Positions 12,454 through 23,525 of a stretch of 64,000 bases of DNA are shown here, piece after piece; the stretch's first letter is position 1; the number at the start of each line of letters is the position of its first letter. A program made the position numbers and the translations under genes. The notes under the pieces were generated by a model. It was not told where the DNA came from, ran no database searches, and saw only the letters and a program-made list of their open reading frames with translations. The stretch lies in contig CM063108.1 of the NCBI GenBank assembly GCA_031841125.1, positions 48,506,122 through 48,570,121 on the forward strand, given 5' to 3'. The DNA comes from Acanthococcus lagerstroemiae. Its lineage: Eukaryota > Arthropoda > Insecta > Hemiptera > Eriococcidae.

Positions 12454-12838
12454 CTAGATACTTCGAAAATAAGAACTCATATGGAAGTGTGTAGGCTGCG
12501 TGTATTTATCATTTATTATAAGGATAAAGATGACCCTGGATGGCACATATGAGCATAAAAGGACGGCGCAGTTAGCAGCTTCATTTGCGTTACTGAATCC
12601 TATCTGGGTGCCTTTCTTGGATGCCTGACCGTACAGCCTTGGAATTGAAAATTTTAACAGACCAGGTAGCTGCTTACGATGCGATACGTAAGTATTCTTT
12701 AATTCCTCTGAAACTGGCACGTCTAAGTCCAGGTCGTCTCTCCACAGACCTTGTAGGAGGATTTTAGCATGAACGGTAACTGGTGAAATATGTCCAAGAG
12801 GGTCGAACATACGTGAAATTTCAGACAACACCTAACCT
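12454..12838 (-). pseudogene. BEL/Pao retrotransposon pol fragment
   Basis: The minus frame starts MLSEISRMFDPLGHISPVTV and continues with AKILLQGLWRDDLDLDVPV, which is the Pao-family region just after the reverse transcriptase (consensus FDPLGxxSPxxxxxK, then LLQxLW). It is followed by a decayed version of the RNase H-proximal HGFSDAS motif (GFSNANEAA), and the frame then runs into unrelated sequence. RT, integrase, gag and LTRs are absent. A second, independent BEL fragment lies at 35602-36200. Confidence 0.85.
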
Positions 12839-15119
12839 TCCTCTTCGTGATAACTTCATCAGGCAAAACTGATGGTAAGTTCAGATTAATCATAAACTTA
12901 CCAGTTTATGGGTCCCAGATAATTCCCAAGTCCCACTTTTTCTCCATAAGAACGCAGGAAGAACAACTGGTGAAAGTGGCACAGTATAGGAGCGCAGTCG
13001 ACAAGGGGACACGCTTCCAACCGAGGACAACTTATTCAACCGCACATTTCAGGAATGAAAAACTTTCATATTTTGCAGATAAAAAAATCGGCTGAGCAAC
13101 TTCAGCTTGCATCTGCTTTCTCTAGAATAGTGTCTGGAGTTCTAGTTCTGCTACACAGTGATGATGGTTCGTGTTCTATTCTGCGCATACCAGGAAGCTA
13201 TCCTCCGCGTTGGAGTTAAAAGCACATTTGTATTTCTTTACTCTTCTTAGTTCCGCAGGAAACAAAAGGCGGGTTTTAATTCGAGTACAAACTATTTAAG
13301 AGGGGGGGGGGTGTCAAACTTAGCTTTTTATGACGACTTTTTGTGTAAATATCTACAAAAGCACAACAGCATTAGGTATTGCATTGTATTGCTTGCGTGT
13401 ATTATCTAAGCAGTAGCGTAAATAGAAAGTTCTTCGGGGAAGGGGCGGGCGTAGTAGAACTTTCTCCATTTCCATATGTATTTCGCTCCTCTCCACGCTC
13501 TGCTACCATGTGGTGAAGGTTCGGTATGACGGTCTCGGGCCGTACACCTCGCTTCGCTCTAATATAAATTTGGGGGTTGGTTCCCTGATCGTACGATCAA
13601 TCTTCAACACGACCGGCGGTACTCTCGACTCGAGCGTTAATCGTCCGTGCGATTCCTCAGCACTGTACGTGATGACGTCGAGCAAGAGGATGACAAAGAT
13701 AGAGGGAGGGGAGAGAGAGAGAGAGAGAGAGAGCGAAGCCGAAAGAAATGATAACACCAAAAATTAGTTCAATGCACTCCGTCGTTTATTCAATTCAATT
13801 TCAATTATGTACAACTTGCTCACAAGATTATCAGTGAGTATCAGTCGCATTTCGCGACGCTCTGGAGGAAACAAAAAACAAATTTTTAGGGGACAACATA
13901 AAGAAAATAAAAAAAGTGAACAATCAAACAAATTGAACAAATTCTGACCAAAAAAATTCTCAAGGCGGTTTTTTTTGCCGTCTTGCCCTCTAGGGGCACA
14001 AAATGTTGGGGGGGGGGGGCTGTGGCTAAGCACATAGCTTCCGCTCCAGCTGTTCTATACGGGATTCAACTTCCCTTAATCGCCTCTCCTTTCATCGATA
14101 TTCAATGTTCGTTTTCCTGGATGCCTGTCTGCGTCTGTGAACACGCACGGGAAAGGCGTCGAATACTTCTGGAGTGTCCTCGGCAGTGGCGGGGGCCAGT
14201 GGGAGCTGTACCCTTTCTTCAAGTACGCTAACATCTGATGCTGGCGGCCTCTCGCGGTTCCAGTTTCCGCATCTGTCGTAGACCACGGGCGAAGCAGCGT
14301 CCCCTTTCAATCCAGGGAGCCCAAGCTGAGCATCGTCCATGGGCAGGTCCACGTCTGGGGTGGGCGGCCGTTCATCATTCTTCATTATCTTCAACTGTAA
14401 GGAGCCCCTGGGTCCGAATAGTTGATTTAATACCGCTTCGGCCTCATGCCGTTTTCATTCACGTTGAGCTGTTGACATGTTTCGTCAGATTTAGCTGATT
14501 AACTGTAACGTCTGTATGTGATCTACTTTTAATTTATCGTTTAATTTTGCTCTCGGCAACCTCCCACCACGAAGGAACACCGAAACACGACAACAGATTT
14601 CCGAAATGAAAGGATCTGCATATCTATTTTAGTAAAACTTGTTACTTCAATATTCTTTTAGCGTCGCTTGATACAATAAGTCCGCACTATTATACTCGTT
14701 GTTGTAGTTCTTTAACCCTCGTTCTTTTATGTATAAGCCAATTTGATAACCTTCCCATTCCCTCCCACAAAAATCCCCTCCCCATTTGCCACCCATTCGC
14801 TCTGAACTTGGTTGCTGTTTTATCTCATTTTTTCCTGTCTCATTTGTCCTACTGGAATAAAAAAAAAAACTGCTGGGGATGCATCCTCATATTATCCTTT
14901 ATCCTTCTGTCCCCTATTTACGCCACCGAACCGAAGCATACAGAGTATCGGAAGTCTCATGAGAAACGATCTTTACAGTTTACTGAAAAGCAATCCCAAC
15001 ATGAGATTGATGTGTTTCTTGGTATTGTTCTGGAAAAAATAATTAGTGGATATTTGGGAATCTGGGTTGCGAAATCATCCTGTTGACCCGACGACGCCTG
15101 TGAAACACATGCTTATGGA
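12839..15119. other. Unassigned, with simple repeats
   Basis: No definite gene. A perfect 10-bp hairpin (AGAAAGTTCT ... AGAACTTTCT) lies near 13421-13472, just after a CAGTAGCGTAAATAG sequence resembling decayed hAT termini. A minus frame at 14092-14394, continued in another frame by ERRLREVESRIEQLERKL near 14050, hints at a short coiled coil of the kind found in LINE or gypsy gag-like proteins, but it is not assignable. Poly-G at 14006-14019. Confidence 0.3.
13711..13733. repeat. (GA)n microsatellite
   Basis: An uninterrupted GA dinucleotide run of about eleven units. Simple sequence with no coding role visible. Confidence 0.9.
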
Positions 15120-15480
15120 AATATCGACTAGCCAGGACATTTTTAGCATACATTTTCGTCCGCAGTGCAAACAAATGTCGATGCTCTGTTGACTGTCGAC
15201 TGTGTAGTATACATTTCTATAGACTGAAGATTAACAAGTTTTCAGTGACTGTAAAATGCAGTTGACATTTTAGTCAACAAGTATTTGCATGTATATCGAC
15301 TTTACTATAAGCATTGTAGTATCCAGCGAATTGATACGTGTTCAGTAGACGTTGACAAATTCTTGTATAGTCGACATTTCAGTTGACATTAGAGTCGACT
15401 AGTACTGACGTTACTATCAACATTGTAGCATCAATGTATACAAAAAAGTTGAGCCAATTGTGCAGTCGACATAATGACAT
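15120..15480. repeat. Degenerate GTCGAC-rich tandem repeat
   Basis: CAGTTGACATT recurs at 15259 and 15380 and CATTGTAGTATC/CATTGTAGCATC at 15312 and 15421, giving a period of about 110-120 bp with indels and a partial third unit near 15190. Within the units GTCGAC-like and TTGAC/GTCAAC half-sites are spaced every 10-30 bases. A second region of similar style is at 26535-26867. I do not know what family it is. Confidence 0.5.
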
Positions 15481-15551
15481 GTCCGCTCGACGAATAGTTT
15501 AGGTTGAATAAACTTTGTGGTTGAATAAACTTTGTATAAATTAAGTTAGTG

Positions 15552-15880
15552 CAGGCGCGGATACAAGAGGGAGGGAAATCACCCCCTCCCCAACTTAAAA
15601 AAAATGAATAAAAATAATAATAATAATAACAATAGACCATTTTTGATCCCTCCGGTCACTGACGCGATGCTCGAAAGGGTAGTTCCTGTGGCCGGGGGTG
15701 CGGTGTCATAGGGGCCACTTTGGCATGCGTGCATCGCCATACGTCCCACCACACATCAGACCATTTTTGATGCAGCACAGCACTATGCACTTCATTCATT
15801 TAAAAAAAAAAAATCGTAGAAAAGAATTACCCTCTAAAAACCATTTTTCCTCCCAAAACTCAAGTCTGGATCCGCGCCTG
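15552..15880. mobile_element. hAT MITE with 8-bp target duplication
   Basis: Left end CAGGCGCGGATACAAG and the complement of the right end, CAGGCGCGGATCCAG, form terminal inverted repeats of the well-known hAT CAGGxGCGGATCCAG type. The flanks AGTTAGTG (15544-15551) and AGTTACTG (15881-15888) are an 8-bp duplication with one mismatch, as expected for hAT. No transposase is encoded. An independent short repeat was later inserted inside it (15648-15757). Confidence 0.85.
15648..15757 (+). repeat. Interspersed repeat, copy 3 of 3, with 14-bp TSD
   Basis: The 110-bp core shared with 1665-1752 and 4182-4288 is bounded exactly here by AGACCATTTTTGAT on each side (15634-15647 and 15758-15771). A perfect 14-bp duplication points to target-primed insertion like that of a SINE or LINE. 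No A-rich tail is visible. It sits inside the hAT MITE 15552-15880, so it is younger than the MITE. Confidence 0.8.
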
Positions 15881-15888
15881 AGTTACTG

Positions 15889-17104
15889 TCATAATTCCTA
15901 TATGATTGGGCTTCATACAATGCGTTCAAAAACATTTGCAGATAAAAACTAAAAAAAAAAAAAGTGCCAAAATGATTTCGACATAAATGTCGATGCTTCT
16001 TTCAATGTTGACAGTGTTTTTCAGGCGTCTTCCGACTATAGGCACCTGAAACGAGTATGGAGTCAGTTTATTCCCTTAGTACACATCAGTGATAAATGTT
16101 TCAAAATTCGGATTCAATTGTTTTTTTGTTTTTTTTTTTGTCCAATTCCGTGTTGCCATAACGACATTTTCACTGCTAGATCTGGCAGAATTTTTCATTT
16201 TTAGCAGCGAAAATTTCACTTTTGCATCTCAGTTCTTGTTGGAAAACCTATTTTGGACGAACTTTAGCAGAATCGTTTTGAAGTCCATCAAAATTTCCCA
16301 GACCTAATGACATCCGAGAGCAGAATTCAATTTTCACTTCTGGCAACACTTGTCCAATTGCTATTTCAACGTCAATTAGTCTACTCTGATCAGGCACGGT
16401 TAAATAATGAATTTCGATCGCCATTGCGGTTGTCTACTTTTGAGACAGCATCGCCAGGCGACTCGTTGCATCGAGTGGATCTTACTATGCATACATGTAT
16501 GTACACCCTTGCAACAACTCGAATGGAATCGATTTGGCGAAACTGCGAATAATAAATACGCCGTTAACGAGCATTTCAAACGTTTTATCTGTTTTAATAA
16601 ATCGCTGTGAAGATGAAAAACAAACGGTGGCGATTTTGGCATTCAAGCTGCTTATAATTGCCGTTTTTAAATGTGTACATGTAGAAGAGAGGCAGCGAGA
16701 AAGAGAGAAAAATCGTAAACGATTTGTACCAACGTGACGGGTTTTTGCGTCAGCGTTCTACAATAAATTACGATCGGTTTAGCGTACCTGTACATACAGG
16801 TACGAGTGTAATCGTAACTGGACACGGCGTTAAAATAGCCGGTCAAGTCGACGGTAGCTGAAAGCGACAGATTTTAATTACGCTGCTTACAGACAGATTG
16901 CGAAATGATCGGAAGTTGGAAGCGGGGTACTCAGCAGTTTTGTGTAGTGACGTGAATTTAATTCGCCATTACTTATATCTTGAAATGTTGACTCGCTTGA
17001 AATCGTGTGTGGATGTTGAGAAAACATATTGCACAAAGCTTCAAGCAAGCACTGATGCACCACCATTGTCTTGCTTGAGGAAAGAGGTGCCTACAAATAC
17101 ACCC
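15889..17104. other. Unassigned, probably host DNA
   Basis: A- and T-runs and short frames on both strands between 16089 and 17128. None carries a recognised domain. Retained CpGs and balanced composition suggest unique sequence. Confidence 0.3.
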
Positions 17105-18195
17105 TTAATCACTTTCTTCATGCGGTAAGGACCGCAAGCAGTCTCTCACAGGCTTTGCCATAACGTGCTTCTCCTTGCTTAAGAGTGGATGGATGCAAAT
17201 GAAAACTGTATCATCAAGGCTGACATACTGATATGTCGCCGGGGGTGCTCGGGGTTTCCGTTGTTGAACGGCATTAGTCTCTTGCTCGTCGCATTTCCAG
17301 CTAGCTATTGGGTATTTGTTTCTTAGGATTATAATCAATTAATACAGAACCTTATACGTTGTAAATGAGCCAGCCGAAGAAAAGGAATTTCATTTTTATC
17401 TTGCCAGTTATTTCTTCGCCCCCAAGTTCGTGTGCGTGAAATTTCGCTTTCATGAGTTTTCACCATGTCTTTGGGCAGGCTCTTTTTGACCCAGTCGAAG
17501 AATAGATCACAGTATACCTGCATGACAGGAGCTACTTTCCTGATTTGATGCTCTGTCTTGTTGATGGACGCGCCGTCGTCGTTCAGCAGGTCGATCTAGC
17601 ATCCTTGCTTTCTGTCTTGCAGATGAGCTCGGAATTGGTCTCCGAGCACCCTTATTATTCGTTCTGCAGACAACGCAGAGGTTTTTTCAGTGTGACTCCC
17701 GAAGATTTGGTCGAAAGCAAAAAGTATTATTAGATACCAGAGAATAGACTGGACCAAAATTTTTGATGAAGCCTCTCACCACTTTTATTGTATTTTCGGT
17801 CTCAGCTTTGCTGAGCAGATAGAGCTTGGTAAAGCGAGTATGCATATCCATGGCTACAAGGATCAGGTCAAGTTCTCCGGGGGCAATCCCCAAAAATCTG
17901 TGGCTGCATATCCTTTTCCATAAACATTGATGGGTTGATATTGGACCTGTATCAATTGCCGGTATTCCTTGCAGGTACTGCACTGCAAACAGCCCGTTAC
18001 AACTTCATAGATTTGAGCTCCTTGCGCTAATGTTGATGATAAAGGGCAGTTTGCCACGGGTGGTTCGTTCAGTGAGCGCTCTATTAGAGATGCGCGGAGT
18101 TTTCTGACGTTGACTTCATCAATAGGCCACAGTCCCGATTTCCTAAACCTGCTTCGAAGGGTAACTTGGCAGTCTGAAACTCTAAGATGGGTCAT
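17105..18195 (-). pseudogene. Ty3/gypsy-type integrase remnant
   Basis: The minus strand from 18195 encodes the zinc-binding end (VVTGCLQCSTCKEYR, the C-x2-C of the H2C2 domain) followed by TDFWGLPPENL, the start of the rve catalytic core. After a frameshift near 17880 the core continues as ELDLILVAMDMHTRFTKLYL and FIKNFGPVYSLVSNN. The expected S-D-N-G-x-F reads S-N-N-T-F, so the second catalytic aspartate appears lost. Further broken frames (17523-17105) cover the integrase tail. RT, RNase H and LTRs are not seen. Gypsy rather than BEL is favoured by the DF-GLPP and VxMDxxTRF spacing. Confidence 0.7.
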
Positions 18196-21069
18196 AAAAG
18201 ACGTACATGTTGGCTCAGGATGCGGAAACCAATGCTAAAGTGATGACTTACTGTAGGAGAAATCACGTACTGATATTTGTGGCCACTCGATCAAATGTTA
18301 AGAGGCAATTTCCACACCGATATCATGTAGCAACCAAAGGTTGGTTAAGAAGGTCGGCTTGTTAGCTAGCGCATACTTAATCTGTAGCGAAGTAACTAAG
18401 GGCCAACTTCCATCAGTTGCTAATTCCGACAGCCGTGAATGCTAAGTAGTGGGTTATCAGATTCTGATTGTCGTTGTCATTGGAAAAATGGAGGCCCATA
18501 TTCACGTAATCGCAAGGTCCATTGTTAATATAGTACAGAGACTTCTTAATTGAAATCTTATCAAGTAAAACTTTACGGATGACATTTTCACTGCAGTTAT
18601 TTTTACCGCTTCAGTTGTAAACCTTGGGGATCCACCCACCAGTCGGTATCACGACTAGATCGTGCTTTCAACGGCATAACACGACCCCGTACCTTTTAGA
18701 TATATTATGCATAAGCTTGAGTAGAGTAGAAATGTACGCCCGAAGTTTTCGATATACTTTATTCTTACGAAAACTACTGAAGATCAATTATGTTGAAGGG
18801 TAGACAAATTTTAGGTTCACATTTTTCGAAAATTTGTGAATAAAAGATCAAAGCAAGACTGAACTTACCAGAATAATTTAATGGAATTAGTATGCGAACA
18901 CCCACAAACTTTACATTTCCAAGCCATTGTTGTTCTCTGCTTTGAGTATGCAATTACTATAAAACAGAGAAAGCAGTAATGGGCAGCGAAAAACAGCTAA
19001 ATATAAATTCGAAATAATTAAACATCAATGGTCCACCGGCGGCATGTTATTTGATCTGATAACAACTAGTCAATTCATATGCCAAAAAGTGCGCTCTATG
19101 GTCCGGTCGGGTGCATAATGTTACCCTGGAACAAAAGACTCTCGATCAGTTTGGTATACATAATCGAAAGGGGATTTGTGTATTATAAACCGTCCTTTGC
19201 GGTTCCAGTGGTTAGGACATCCTGGACCACCAAATCAAGACTATGGCCGAAGCAACAGTGTAAATATTTGATTCCTGGAGCATGTAGCATGCAGTTCTCA
19301 CTTTTGCATTGCTTCGTTCATCGATAGGCGAAAAAATTCCGCTCCTTTTTCTCCGTTTATTGAGTGTATGTGCATAGAATCGTTGTTTTCTCATCAAACT
19401 GGTCGCAAAAATGCGATGATTTTTCAATCTCTAACCGTCGTTAAGTAGAGGATAACATCGGGCATTACGTTGTACACAATAAAAAATTTACATACCGGTT
19501 GAAATTAAAAAGCACGTCAATTCTGGAATATGGCAATAATTTACCAATTTTATTGATAAAACCGTCACCGTGCCGTTAACGAACAAGAAGTATTTCCTGC
19601 TCGACAGTTAACCTTGTAAAGACTCGGCGTAGTTATTTTCTATTTTCTATTTATAATATATATTATTACTCTTTATTTCGATGTTACCGTTCGTTTATTT
19701 GTCTTTTCGGTCTCCGATTTACGACGTGTTCGATTTCGCCACGCAATGTGTAGGTTTTTCGCAAATTTAGCTTGGAGGTCGTCAGCGTGTTATCGTGAAC
19801 TGTGTAAAGCCGCCCCTCGCGATGCTTGGAGGGCGTAGACATGCGTTCGAAAGGGTTGAGGGTTCCGGCTTGTTCGCTTCATTGTGTGAGATTTCAACCA
19901 TTTTCCATTTTTAATCGGCTGTTCCAATTAAGGACGACGCCGGCTCAGTGCACGCTCCCTTCGACGCTTTTGTCGCGGGCACCCCTGCTCTTAGGTCATC
20001 CAACTCTGTATATATGCGTAGTCTACCAACACACTGATTCGTGTGCACATTCTGCTATCGAATACAGCCGTCATAGATTAGGAAGTAATTATTCGCAGAC
20101 AATGGACTTGCGCCGGTCATGTCTCTGAAGCTCAAACAGTTTCTAATTAGGAATAATGTAAATGAATGCGACATGCTGTCTCATGTGCCTATAGCTCCTG
20201 TAAACTTGCTAGTCTAATTCTTATGCCGGTATGAGAAACTTTGAAATTTGTAAAGTTTGATCTTGTAGACAGTTGTCTACCGGCTTCCGTTCCATTTACC
20301 GGTTAGTTGGAATCACCTTCAGCAGATTCAGTCGCTAGTTTTGACTTATGATCTAAACCTTGATCAAGCTCGTATAAAGAGAAGACGAATCTTCAGAAAA
20401 CTGTCTTATTTTACGAAAACAAAATAGCTAGGTATATTTCGAACGAACAAATTTTGATGCTGGAGGCTAAGATACTAAGAGTCAAAAAGTGAAACTCTCG
20501 GTGCTAAGAAGTAGCTTTTTTCTCTCCCGGAATAGCTAGCTGATAGCTGGCCAAAAACATTGAGGATCTGATAGAAGTGCTGTAAAAGATCGAGCTGACC
20601 AGCGCACAAGGAGGCCTAAACATAGAAAAAGCTAAGATCAAGATAATGATAATACAGGGTGACCCAGGGAAGATGACCTAGTCTCTTTTTTTATAACTTG
20701 AAAAGTACTCGACAGAAATTCGTGAAACTGAAAATTTTCTTATGAAATACGACGTCACTTAGATGACCGCTATTTTGGGCCATACAATTCTTTGATCGTT
20801 TTATGAAGTTTTGGAAACCTATGGTTTCAACAAGACGGGGCAACCTGTCATACAGCAACAGAAATAATCAATGTTTTGAAGAAATCGTGTGGCTCACGTC
20901 TACTGTCTCGTTGATCAGATTTCCTTTGGTCGCCACGATCGTCGACTCCGCCGATAGTTCCTGATTCTTTTCTTTGAGGATGTTTGAAGAGCCGGGCGTA
21001 CCAAACTTGTCCTCAAGATTTGAAAAATTTAAAAACACGAAATCCGAAACACCGAAAGGTAACTCCGTA
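18196..21069. other. Mostly unassigned; one duplicated segment
   Basis: No gene recognised apart from the duplicated non-coding segment 19986-20113. At 20655 ACAGGGTGACCCAGGGAAG looks like a transposon terminus but no partner end was found nearby. Confidence 0.3.
19986..20113 (+). repeat. Diverged direct duplicate (partner 25599-25760)
   Basis: Shared blocks in the same order: CTCTTAGGTCATCCAACTC / CTCTTGTTGGGTCATCCAACTC, CTATCGAATACAGCCGTCAT / TTATCGAATACAGTCGTCAT, AAGTAATTATTCG / AAATAATTACTCG and AATGGACTTGCGC / AATGGACTCGCGC. The partner has extra bases between blocks. Could be an interspersed repeat or a local duplication of host DNA. Confidence 0.6.
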
Positions 21070-21527
21070 TAGGGCTTTTCCAGTAATCCATATTGCATAC
21101 TTATTCGCCTGTTCTGTTATCAAATTGGTAGGGTATGATAAGGACATAATCGTAATAATATTTTGGTCGTATCAGTGAGTTGTGAGTTTCGTCTTTCGTC
21201 TCGTTCTGTATGATACCTCGTCTGTATTCTCTGTTCTTTATATAATCGAAATTTTTATTTTTTGATCATTCCTCGTGGTGTTATCATATGATCCTTGATT
21301 TCATCAAATAGCAGTTCAATTTTCGGCTTATACTTTCGGCAACGCAATTCAGCAACGTTTGCGTTGCTCAAAGAATTCAAACGTTCTCAAAAAATTCTGA
21401 TCTCCGGCGTTTAAGTATCCATTGCATTCGGGCCCATTTCGCACATAAAATTCTGTTATCATACTCTACCAACTTAATAACAGGAGAGGCGAATAAGTAT
21501 GCAATATGGAGTACTGGAAAAGCCCTA
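21070..21527. repeat. Fold-back: 71-bp inverted arms, 316-bp spacer
   Basis: Arm 21070-21140 and arm 21457-21527 are inverted copies matching at 65 of 71 positions (for example CTTATTCGCC versus GGCGAATAAG). The spacer has no recognised coding content. Either a fold-back or MITE-type element or an inverted duplication; no convincing target duplication was found outside the arms. Confidence 0.8.
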
Positions 21528-21705
21528 TATCTTAGTTCGTTGGTATCAAATCGCGGAGGCTCAGAAAATGAAATTGAGAGATCAGCCATTGCCAAAACAG
21601 CGGCGAGGAGGCTCAACCGAATATAGAGAAGCCATGTCATGTCAAAAATTGTTAAACTCAAAATCGTAAAAACGCTGATCTTCTCCATATTTCTATTCGC
21701 ATCCG

Positions 21706-21989
21706 CAGGCCCGTAACATTATCGGGGGAGGGAGCATATATTTCATGTTAGGTTAGGTTATAAAGTTGGGGGGGGGGTATGTGGATTTATCTTGGTCTAT
21801 TGAAGACGAAATGAATATCTCATGCTATGATTGGTCTGACGCAACATGGTGTGGACTCGTGTGTCTTCGAGCTTGATTGAATGTTTGCGTTGGATGATCA
21901 TCCGAGGCAGTGATCACCACAAATTATTATATACATACCAACAAAGGTTAATGGGGGGGATGACACCCCCCCCCGTGTGCAAGAGCCTG
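21706..21989. mobile_element. Probable hAT MITE with 8-bp TSD
   Basis: The segment starts CAGGCCCG...GGGGGAGGG and ends with the complement of CAGGCTCTTG...GGGGG. Flanks are CGCATCCG (21698-21705) and CGTATCCG (21990-21997), an 8-bp duplication with one mismatch. Terminal similarity is confined to CAGGC plus a G-run, so the call rests on the duplication and the hAT-like CAG...CTG ends. It holds no coding sequence. Confidence 0.6.
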
Positions 21990-21997
21990 CGTATCCG

Positions 21998-22500
21998 AAT
22001 CCTGGACGATAAAAAGAGCAGACCAGTACAGAATCTATGCATTTGAAATACGTTTCACCGCTCCTATTAATGTAGAAATACTATATTCAGGATTACCGTC
22101 ACTGAGTTCAGTTCTTTGGGAAAGATTGAGAGAAGCTGAATCCATAGATATGTTCGTTAATTTCTCTGTCATCGCGTCATCTTTCGGGTTTACAGAAATT
22201 GTCGATTCTTTACTAACGTTTAGTGTTATTGCGCCTTGATATATATTCACTTTTCCTTCATGAATTGAAATTGATATAACAATGACTTATTAGATCTAAT
22301 TATAAAAAATAAAAAATAAAAGAAAGAAAAAAAAACTAAAAAGTAAAGCTGTATTCGATTTAGTAGAGAATATTAAATACATATATATATTGATGCACTT
22401 TGCTGCCAGCTCCAGATTCACCAAAGGCCAGTCCCTCTCTGCAACGTAAATGGCTGATTGTTGTTACCAGTAACTACAACGCGAATTCATGTCACAGTGT
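21998..22500. other. Unassigned spacer
   Basis: A short minus frame (22250-22035) and an A-rich stretch at 22305-22350 are the only visible features. Nothing is assignable. Confidence 0.3.
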
Positions 22501-22566
22501 TGGAATATTGAAAGATGAATCTTAATGTGACCAACACAGCCTGTGAAAAGATAAAATGTATCGTCT
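22501..22566 (+). repeat. Short direct repeat (partner 24950-25012)
   Basis: GGAATATTGAAAG ... GACCAACACAGCCTGTGA ... AAATGTATC matches the partner with a handful of changes. The two copies are about 2.4 kb apart and flank the FLYWCH and LINE ORF1 fragments. The relationship to either is unclear. Confidence 0.6.
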
Positions 22567-22853
22567 GGTACCCAGTGGCGTCCCCGAGTCTCTGATGAAA
22601 TTCAAATGTAAGAATTGCGTTCCAGTGTGAACGGAAGAAGTACGTTTATTGTGTCCGGCTCAAACTTGACTAACATATTCGATGACCGATAACATACATA
22701 TGAAATCATCTACTGTATACAGTGTAACATGTTGCAGCGTGCAAATCACAGAATGCAGCTACTTTTCGAGTTCCGTCACTCAGTGTCAGTTTTAACTCCA
22801 ATATCAGTTTGAATTCGTAATACGCAGTCGTAACAACTGTGAAATGATGTTTA

Positions 22854-23171
22854 ATGAGAATGGTAAAAATGTTGTTTGTGCGGGGTGAGTTCAAATTTCG
22901 TTTTCACAAATCTTTAGCGGACGATGTGCAGCGATGGGCCTGCAAGGATAAGAAGTGTAAAGCCTTTATCAAGAGGTCTCGTAGCGGAGTAATCATCGGT
23001 GATTCGAAAGCAGATATACACAACTATGAGCCCATTAGGATGGAAGTGTTGGAGAGACAATGGGTTAGCAACGGTCTAGAAAGAAAAGCTCTGGATGACG
23101 TTTGCGAAAGACCAAGTAAACTGGCTTGTCGTGAGTTGGACGCAGCAGCACTGCAGGTTTTAAACAGGTAA
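22854..23171 (+). pseudogene. FLYWCH zinc-finger fragment, probable MULE origin
   Basis: The 105-codon frame reads F-x-F-R-F...QRWACKDKKCKAFIKRS and later ADIHNYEPIRMEVLERQ. That is the FLYWCH pattern: W-x-C, about four residues, C, then H-N-H. The last histidine is tyrosine (HNY), so zinc binding may be impaired. After the finger comes a helical segment typical of the start of Mutator-like (MULE) transposases of animals, which carry amino-terminal FLYWCH fingers. The catalytic domain is missing. A host FLYWCH protein is possible but there is no gene around it. A MULE core scrap of unknown relation lies at 61158-61285. Confidence 0.6.
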
Positions 23172-23525
23172 AGATCTGACGAATATTCGTAATAAAAGTG
23201 TATACAGACAGCGAAGAAAAGGTTACCGATCCCTGCTAGAAACACTCGAGGAGTTTACATACTACTCTCGAGAATTCCGACGCGCGTACAAAGCTATGGG
23301 AAGATTTTTTATTGGTGAACAGTAAAGATGACAAAATAGTCATATATTTTCTTCTTAGGTTGTAATTTTAATGTATGGTACCTTCAAAAGGAATCCTTCT
23401 CTCTTCTACCAAATTCTTACAATTCCCGAGCTCAAGAACGGATACTCGTTCTGGTTATTTTTTGCTTACTTCCGAACAAGTGGGCGAGAACGTATGAAGC
23501 AGCTTTTTGGCATCTTCGCCCTTAC

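Noticed and set aside
17863..18195. Pogo/Tigger-like reading of FRKSGLWPIDEVNV
   Set aside because: The following C-x2-C and DFWGLPP core fit a gypsy integrase better and continue in the right order.
21740..21760. TTAGG-like units (insect telomere motif)
   Set aside because: Only two units (TTAGGTTAGG); no array.
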